From positions 202,644 through 266,643 of the forward strand of contig JH152694.1 in NCBI GenBank assembly GCA_000226015.1: a stretch of DNA of 64,000 nt, written 5' to 3'. The position numbers were made by a program, and so were the translations under genes. This stretch comes from Mnemiopsis leidyi. Its lineage: Eukaryota; Ctenophora; Tentaculata; Lobata; Bolinopsidae. Positions 57,422-64,000 of the stretch are shown one piece after another. The number at the start of each line of letters is the position of its first letter. The first letter of the stretch is position 1. Below the pieces are notes generated by a model, which did no database searches, was not told where the DNA came from, and worked only from the letters and a program-made list of their open reading frames with translations.

Positions 57422-58746
57422 GAAGTGACTTGACTGTCCGAGTGACTGATAATTAGTGTAATCTTTATATTGCTAGTAGTAGGGCGATTTTCAGTGCTAG
57501 CGCTGTTTAGGAGATTTTGTTTGAGGAGTTTTGTTTGAGACTCGAAAGTAAGGTTGAAATGAACGCCAGTGTTCTGTTCGACAGTAGGAGATTCTCAGCT
57601 GTTGTGTTCGTTATAGAATTCAATGTGAGTGATTTTAGAAATTAACTGGCAGATCTATTGCAGTTTTGTTTTATCCGCACAGCAAGTTTTAGCGTTCTAA
57701 TTTGCTGTTGAACGTAAAGGAGTGTGTGATTTTCCTTTTCTGTAGGAATATTTTATCAGTCGTGTCATTATGGACCCTCAAAAGCCCCCATTTCTTCAAT
57801 TTGGGGAAGAGTGGGGAAGATTTTTAACGTTTTACCTGTTCTAATGATTTGCTATTTTGTTTGGAATGTCCGAAAATGTCAGTAATGATTTATAGTAACT
57901 TTGGCTCATGTAAGAAAACATGTCTTTATGAAAATACCACTCTTGTTTTGCATCTGGATCTGGGAAGTATGAATATTTCTTTGTTTTACAAGTTCACAAT
58001 TCGCAGAATTCGTATCGACCTCATCAAATTCTGAATCTAGACATTACTCATAAGTATTGATGTTAACCTCACCTAAAACTGTCTATTTCTTATTGGTCGT
58101 GAGACTAATTATACTACTACTGTGATGTGTTAAAATCAAATTCTGCGATTCGAATTTACGTATTTTAGCACAGATTTGCAACAAAGCTTCCAGTTCCAAT
58201 TCTTTGAAAGTGAGGGAAGATGTCATCAGCTTTCTGATGTTTCTAGGTATGTTAGATTTGTGGAAGAAAGTAAATAAGCTTACCAGCGCTAAGCAGCGGG
58301 TTAAGATTTTCGGACAATCCAATACCAGAGAATAGAAAATCAATTTAAGTATATCGCTAGTGTATTCATCAGTTAAGTGTTTAAAGATTCATTTAATTCA
58401 CCGAAATAAGTTCTTGGTTAGTTGGTTTATCAATCTATTTGTTTTTGTTTAGTTTTCGTCTAGCAGATCATCATTTCTTATCGCAATTGCTGAATTTGGA
58501 GCTGTGTTAGATATAATATTGCAAGGCCAATTACTTGAAATTTGATCCGAACATTGTTTTATTTAATGGCAGGTTAATACTTTAAAATTTATGTGGGATT
58601 AAGCTAAGTGCTCGAGCAAGTATAAACTTTTAAACATATAAGTGTAGTTAACAAAATGAATCTTAATTTATTTCATCAAGCTTGAGTGTAGTCTACAAGT
58701 TCGGTTCGAGTTCAGTAGCGATTTGTTTTCAAAGAGCATTTATCGG
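57422..58746. other. GPCR 3' flank, no gene seen
   Basis: AT-rich; no supported exon or repeat. Confidence 0.4.
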
Positions 58747-59047
58747 TTCCCGTCGTCCTGCCCCAAAACATCGTGCCCCACAACACGTTGTCCAACGGAT
58801 ATTTTGCTCCGGCCTAACTCTAACAAAGTTGTGTGTTTTGGAGAAGGACGTCGCTGGGTCAAAATCTCTGGGTTACAACAGTCTGGGTTACAACGTTCTG
58901 GCCTCTGGGGCACGATGTTCTGGGGCACGATGTTCTGGGTAACAACGTTCTGGGGCACGATCACGATGTTCTGGGGCACGATGTTTTCGGGCACGATGTT
59001 CTGGGGCACGATGTTCTGGGGCACGATGTTCTGGGGCAGGACGTCGG
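58747..59047. repeat. 15-bp minisatellite bounded by inverted copies
   Basis: The core (about 58900-59040) is a tandem ttctggggcacgatg unit, period 15. The left edge (cgtcctgccccaaaacatcg at about 58751) is the reverse complement of the array's right edge (cgatgttctggggcaggacg, ending about 59044), so the structure has inverted ends. The 15-bp period leaves several frames open on both strands (PQNIV or GTMFW repeats); these are not genes. Confidence 0.85.
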
Positions 59048-59629
59048 CCACTGCATTTATCTATTATGTGACGTGGGCTCATGTCTAAGTATTTAGTTCT
59101 TAAGAAAGTAAGAAAAAGAGAGAGCAAGTTTTGTTGTTTGCTGCAGTCCCACAAAATATAAGATTGATATGTTTTGTACCCGCCGTAATTAATTTGCTTT
59201 TTTATACAGAAGTTTGAATTTTATTTTGTATCTTACCGAAATTCTTGATTCAACTGAAGACATAGAACTATTAAAACGCACCAGTTGGTTCAAAGAATTT
59301 CGATAACAGGAGAAACTCGTGCAAGCGATTTGGTCAGACTTAGAAATACTAACGATTTTTCAAGAATCCAGTGACATTCATGTCTCAGTTCAAAAGTTCA
59401 AAGCAAGTTATTGGTAAATAAGTAGATAAGAACATGCTTCTATGCTTAAAGGCTACAAGTTGAAGAATTTTTTGAGAATCTATAGTAAGTAAGGCATATA
59501 CCTGCTATAAGTCTATGTTAAGTGAATATCCACAAAATAAAAGAAAATTAAAGTTTGGCTAATTAAATTATGTGCGAACGGAAACTTTTCTATCTAGCAG
59601 TTTAGCTATTAAATTTTATCATCAAGAGT
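59048..59629. other. non-coding stretch
   Basis: AT-rich, nothing recognised. Confidence 0.35.
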
Positions 59630-59985
59630 CGTTAGCAAATAACGTCATCACCGAAAAACGGGAGGGGGTTTCCAAATAATGATGAGGGTGGAAAGGGGTT
59701 TGGCCAGTGCTGACGTCACCAAAAATGTTTGGTAGATATTTAGGATTCACCCATATTTTTCTCAAAATCTACAAATTCAGAAGGTTATTTTTCATGTAAA
59801 TAAATAGTCATTTGGTAAATTGATCTCGTTAAAACAGAAATTTAGTGGAATACTGTGTTTAAACTGAATTCATGATCAAAACGAGAGCGAGTTTCAACTG
59901 TGATAATGTCATCATAGAGGGTTTAGTTAGATTACAGAGGGGGGTGTAAAAAATGCCAAAATATTGATGACGTCATTGGTGAACG
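59630..59985. mobile_element. small inverted-repeat element (MITE-like), copy B
   Basis: The ends cgttagcaaataacgtcatca (59630) and the reverse complement of the 21 bases ending at 59985 (cgttcaccaatgacgtcatca) pair at 18 of 21 positions. The interior shares ggtttggccagtgctgacg-like and ctgtgataa words with copy A at 11737-11953 but is longer (356 vs 217 bp). The right end contains a full TGACGTCA palindrome. Confidence 0.78.
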
Positions 59986-60733
59986 ATCCTTATTGGGCAG
60001 TATAACGTTTAAGCTGATCGGGTTTTTTTGAGCGAGATAGTGGGTAGAACTGAAATCAACTCTTAGGTTTACAATTAGGCTGATTTTAGGTTGATTTATT
60101 TGATAATATTTGCTAATATTTGCATTATTTAAATATTTATCGAGAAATAGGTATAAGTTTATGAAAATATTTGTTGACGGTCGCGGGAAAAATCGACTTT
60201 TTATCACTCCATTGATAGAAACGCCAAATAGTAATTCTCTATGCAATAAAAGGAAGCTTAACACTTATAGAAAGTAAAGACAATTTGCACAAATCAATAA
60301 AAGTGCCATTTTTCCTTAGATCGTCGCTAAGAAACATGGTATTATCATGATTTAATAGAACTTTTGTTTTTCAAGAAGTGAAAATTTAGATACTCTTCTC
60401 ATGATTTGATATTCCCTTGATTTTGGTTTTATACGTTTTTATTGGTAGATTGAGTTACTCATTAAACATTTTCCTTTATTTGCACGCTTATGTGTTTTAC
60501 TCCGCTGATTTTCGTTGAACTGTAATATAATAAGTCTTCTCTTCTGAAACATGTCTCTTATTTAACATTTGCGTTCATTGCAAATGTCAATTTACTGTCA
60601 CGTTTTGAAATTACAGAAAATTCTACGCATTCCATCGGCATTTTGTCATGATCAAACAAACAACTATAAAACTATCGCAACAGAAAAAATAAAAAAACGC
60701 TAAAAATTACTTAGCCCCTCGTGCAAACAAGAT
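59986..60733. other. SMARCB1 upstream region
   Basis: AT-rich; no exon recognised between copy B of the small element and the SMARCB1 start codon. No defined core promoter motif is apparent. Confidence 0.35.
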
Positions 60734-63398
60734 ATGGGACGAGCTAAAGATAAAGACGAGAGGGACGAACCGATCAGTACTACTGGACGAAAACCCGACA
60801 GATTTATGATAGACGACTCGGGGGAATTCTACATGATTGGTAGTGAAGTTGGAACCCATCTCAAGATGACACGTGGCTTACTTTACAGAAAGTACGTGGT
60901 TTTACGGATTTTTATGTTTTGAAGTACGGGTTTTTTCTTCCGCCTCTTTTTTAAATTTAAGTTGTAAATGATAAGCCCCGTGAAAAACGTGGGAAAATTC
61001 TGTCTGTATGGCTTCATACAAGTGCCATAATGAAACTTGCTCGTACGATGTTGATAGTGGTGAAAAACAATTTTCTATTGTTAGGCTTTGTCACAGTTTA
61101 AATGGAACAAAAATACATCCATACATATAAACTGCATATATGCATATGTATAATATGAAACTATTGTACATACATCTATGACTAGATGCTTAGCGTTAGT
61201 TGTTTTATAAAAGTAAAAGAGTTATATAAGAGAACAGCAATGACAATTTCAATAATTTAATGTTCAGTTTTGGGTGTTCATACCTCAGCCTGTTATGCCA
61301 TACGTTGCATAGCAAGCCTATTGAATAAACCAACTTGTATACACGCTATACACCCATACACTTTCTATACATATGCATTGTTCACACAATACAGGTGTAA
61401 CAAAATACAATTACAATACAATCCATACACACTTTATAAATTGAACACACAATGTAAACTATTGTACACTGTAAAGTGTATACATTGATCACACTATACA
61501 CACTGTTAAGTGTATAAATTGATTACACTATACACACTGTATAAATCAGATACCCCGGACTTTGGCGAAAACAAGCTACATTTGAAGAAAGAAAGAAGAT
61601 CGAAGCTCAGGGAGTGATCTCTGCTCAAAGTACCAACAATATAACACTTGTGAAGGCACAAGAGATTGATGACGTCATAGATGGCCTGGACGAAAAGGTA
61701 AATACTAATTACAATAAGTAAATTAAAACACAAAACACAGCCAAATGTATAATTAGTCGTTTTTTTGTTATTTCAAACTCAGTTTAATCTAAGTTACACT
61801 GTGTACTGTAGCGGGGCTCGGAATTAATAAAGATTGTTGATCTTGAGATTAAAAATGTACTTTTGGATTGGAATGATTTCTGACTAAACAACTATAAAAC
61901 CTTACTAATACCAGTTGCTAAATGGTATCTATTAACTTATTTCTTGTTTCAGTATAAGTTCGATCACACTAAGGTTTATGCTACTCCATCTAAAGGACAA
62001 GATTTTGTAAGTTATTTAACAGTATTATCATTCTTTCTTTGATATAATCTATTATTTCAACTCTAGATTCCCTCCCTAGAAGCGGGCACGTCCGCCCATA
62101 CCTTTGTTCAGATTTCGCGGTATTTTTGCACGCGCGGGCGCCGAACGCAAATAAAGATAGGGCTATCGCGCGCACTGCAGTTTATCTTAAAACTTTGTAG
62201 ATTGGAACATACGATGAATAATACCAGCATTGGCTGAAATGTATTGTCATTTTACATTCAGCCAGTGTATTGTGCCGTGTACTGTAAGTGGAGCTGGCAC
62301 AATGTCTAACTAGCTAAACTATTAGTTTTTGTTTAAAATCACAACCTCCAACTGCAATATTACCAATTCCTGCTTGGCTACTTCGAACAAACAAGGCGTT
62401 AGCAATCTTCCAATAACAATTAACATACTTAATCATCAGAAAGATGAAACATCTACGCCAGCCCGCCGAACGCGAGGTAACCGCCCACAGCCGGGCTGGA
62501 TCCCTCAGACGGTGCCCGCTACACAATCTTACCATCTAGACGCGGTACCTACAGCAACTCCTGTAAGCAGATCTAGATTTCTCACTAAACGTGTTCGCAG
62601 TAGTCCGATCATGTGAGAGAAGTATAATTTTATTTGTTTGTTCAAACGGTGTCACATTAATCTGGAAACAGTAGGAGGTAGGTTTATTACAAGTTCGAGA
62701 ACACTTAAATTTAAAACTCCTATAACCGATATCGTTTAACTGATTTTCCAATTCAATCTTGATCAGTAACGACATAGACGAAGCAGCCATGCACGAGGCT
62801 GCTCAATTAGACGAGTACCTGGTGCCTATAAGACTAGACATTGATCTGGAGGGACACAGACTCCGTGATACTCTGACGTGGAACAAGAACGGTAACTACT
62901 TTCTAGTTCGTATCTAGCCTCGGTAGAAAGTATCTTACACTTAGAGTATCTTAAACTGATACTTTTTTATTTCATTAACCCTCAGAGATATGATATAGCA
63001 ACCTCAAGAGTGTATTTACACAATATGTATATATTATTTATCTAGAATTTTCTAGAAGTCCAGATCAGATATGATGATCTGCCATTATTTCAGAAAAGAA
63101 CTTAACTCCAGAGCAGTTTTCTGAGATTTTAGTAGACGATCTTGAAATTCCGGGTTCCTTTGTTCCTGCGATAGCTAACTTTATACGGACACAGGTCTAT
63201 AAGCTTTTTTTCCTCACCGTTAAGATTTGGTGATAACAAGTTTGTTAGGAGTTGACTTGCTTATCTTAGTGATGAAGTTATTAAGATCTGCAGATGTGTA
63301 AAAACTTCTTTAGAAATTATATTTTTGTCCAGGTGGACGGTTATGATGCTGACACTAAAGCTTTAGTGGAGAATTCCGATCACAGAGTCATCATTAAG
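60734..63398 (+). CDS. SMARCB1: SMARCB1/SNF5 (5' part; gene runs off the window)
   Basis: Seven exons: 60734-60891, 61550-61697, 61953-62006, 62440-62612, 62767-62891, 63094-63194 and 63333-63398. The phases agree and give 275 codons, with no stop before the window end. After a charged N-terminus comes the winged-helix domain ([20 protein letters not shown], then [20 protein letters not shown], and [19 protein letters not shown]). The [18 protein letters not shown] linker matches human SHHLDAVP. The first SNF5 repeat follows: [20 protein letters not shown], then [31 protein letters not shown] and DHRVIIK. Human SMARCB1 has 385 residues, so the second repeat and C-terminal helix lie to the right. 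It is a core BAF/SWI-SNF remodeller subunit that contacts the nucleosome acidic patch. Intron 1 ends in a small tandem repeat (atacacactgt words) abutting the exon 2 acceptor. Confidence 0.95.
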
Positions 63399-64000
63399 GT
63401 AAGATTTGTATTTTTAATGAGATTACTACATTGAACTTGTTTTTAATTTTCGGTAAGTTTTTTGCCGTTTAAATTACAACTTGCTGAAGAGCTGGTTTAA
63501 TGGGTGCTTATTTCCATTTCGGTTCAGTTGGTAATGATCATCTAGATTTTGTCTTATGCCAAGGTAAAACAAGGAACACTATCGTTATGTATTACTTAAT
63601 CAAATATTTAGGCATGATACAATATGAAGCTTAAAATCACACATACATATACAAATCATTTTTCAGTCCATTATAGCTAACATATCCTTCCACGTATAAA
63701 TATTGTGTCCCGCGGTGATTCTGGAAAACAGAAATATCGAACTTCTTATCCAAGTATCAATTAGATTAAGAGATTTGGTCACTTTTAAATGATGTTGTAA
63801 ACTGTCGATCATACAGTTATGATAAACTTTTTACATATTCAATTGTGCCTTACTAGAATTTGGAAAAGCTCAATTTAAAATACACAGTTGCCGGTAAATC
63901 AGCGGTATCACACAGTAAGAAACAAATTTTGAATCAATAAATTAGCTTAAATAATAATTAAACATATATATACGGCCTCTAGGACACACTAATTTCGTCA
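63399..64000. other. SMARCB1 intron 7 (partial)
   Basis: No exon matching the start of the second SNF5 repeat was found before the window edge, so this is taken as intron sequence. Confidence 0.6.

Noticed and set aside
58682-59154. Overlapping open frames on both strands (GTMFW, PQNIV and APEHR repeats)
   Set aside because: Again a 15-bp repeat artefact; no start context, splice site or domain.

Overview
The window is nuclear DNA of a metazoan, not a prokaryote. Its genes are interrupted by introns with GT..AG borders. They encode animal-type proteins: a SMARCB1/SNF5 chromatin subunit, a YEATS2-like protein, a DNAJC12-type co-chaperone, CKS1, PIG-M, three seven-transmembrane receptors and a secreted three-repeat PAN/apple protein. 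The DNA is AT-rich, introns are mostly short, and DNA-transposon relics and minisatellites are common. This fits an invertebrate, perhaps an early-branching one, but I cannot place the phylum from sequence alone. There are two assembly gaps (14211-14544 and 31716-32245).

Layout. 1-12 kb is gene-poor: a LINE reverse-transcriptase fragment at the left edge, a decayed 1.3-kb mariner (1760-3068), and a hairpin-rich repeat element (about 10.36-11.63 kb) followed by a small inverted-repeat element (11737-11953). 12.35-13.46 kb holds the PAN-domain gene on the minus strand, followed by a 64-bp satellite. 14.7-24.9 kb has no confident gene, only minisatellites and possible regulatory boxes. 24.9-28.05 kb is an eight-exon 7TM receptor. 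28.8-31.1 kb is a repeat cluster: GC-rich palindromic modules around a MULE transposase tail, then a second copy of the hairpin-rich element. 31.2-45.3 kb is the gene-dense core, six genes head to tail on the plus strand: DNAJC12, YEATS2-like, CKS1, an intronless GPCR, an intronless reduced actin-related protein, and PIGM. 45.3-56.1 kb is again gene-poor with several tandem arrays. 56.2-57.4 kb is a two-exon GPCR. 60.7 kb to the right edge carries the first seven exons of SMARCB1.

The genes do not form one pathway. They are ordinary housekeeping genes (chromatin, cell cycle, GPI anchor, chaperone) mixed with receptors.

The most unusual feature is a recurrent architecture. In three well-supported genes (the eight-exon receptor, YEATS2-like and CKS1) a tandem minisatellite has a unit that spans an exon-intron junction. 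Several intact copies of a 3' splice site, or decayed copies of a 5' splice site, therefore lie next to the real exon. A fourth possible case is at 17.84-18.21 kb, and arrays at 46.75 and 20.32 kb have acceptor-like units without a recognised exon. A second unusual structure is a set of hairpins at 11.47-11.57 kb that share almost the same loop but have different, self-complementary stems.
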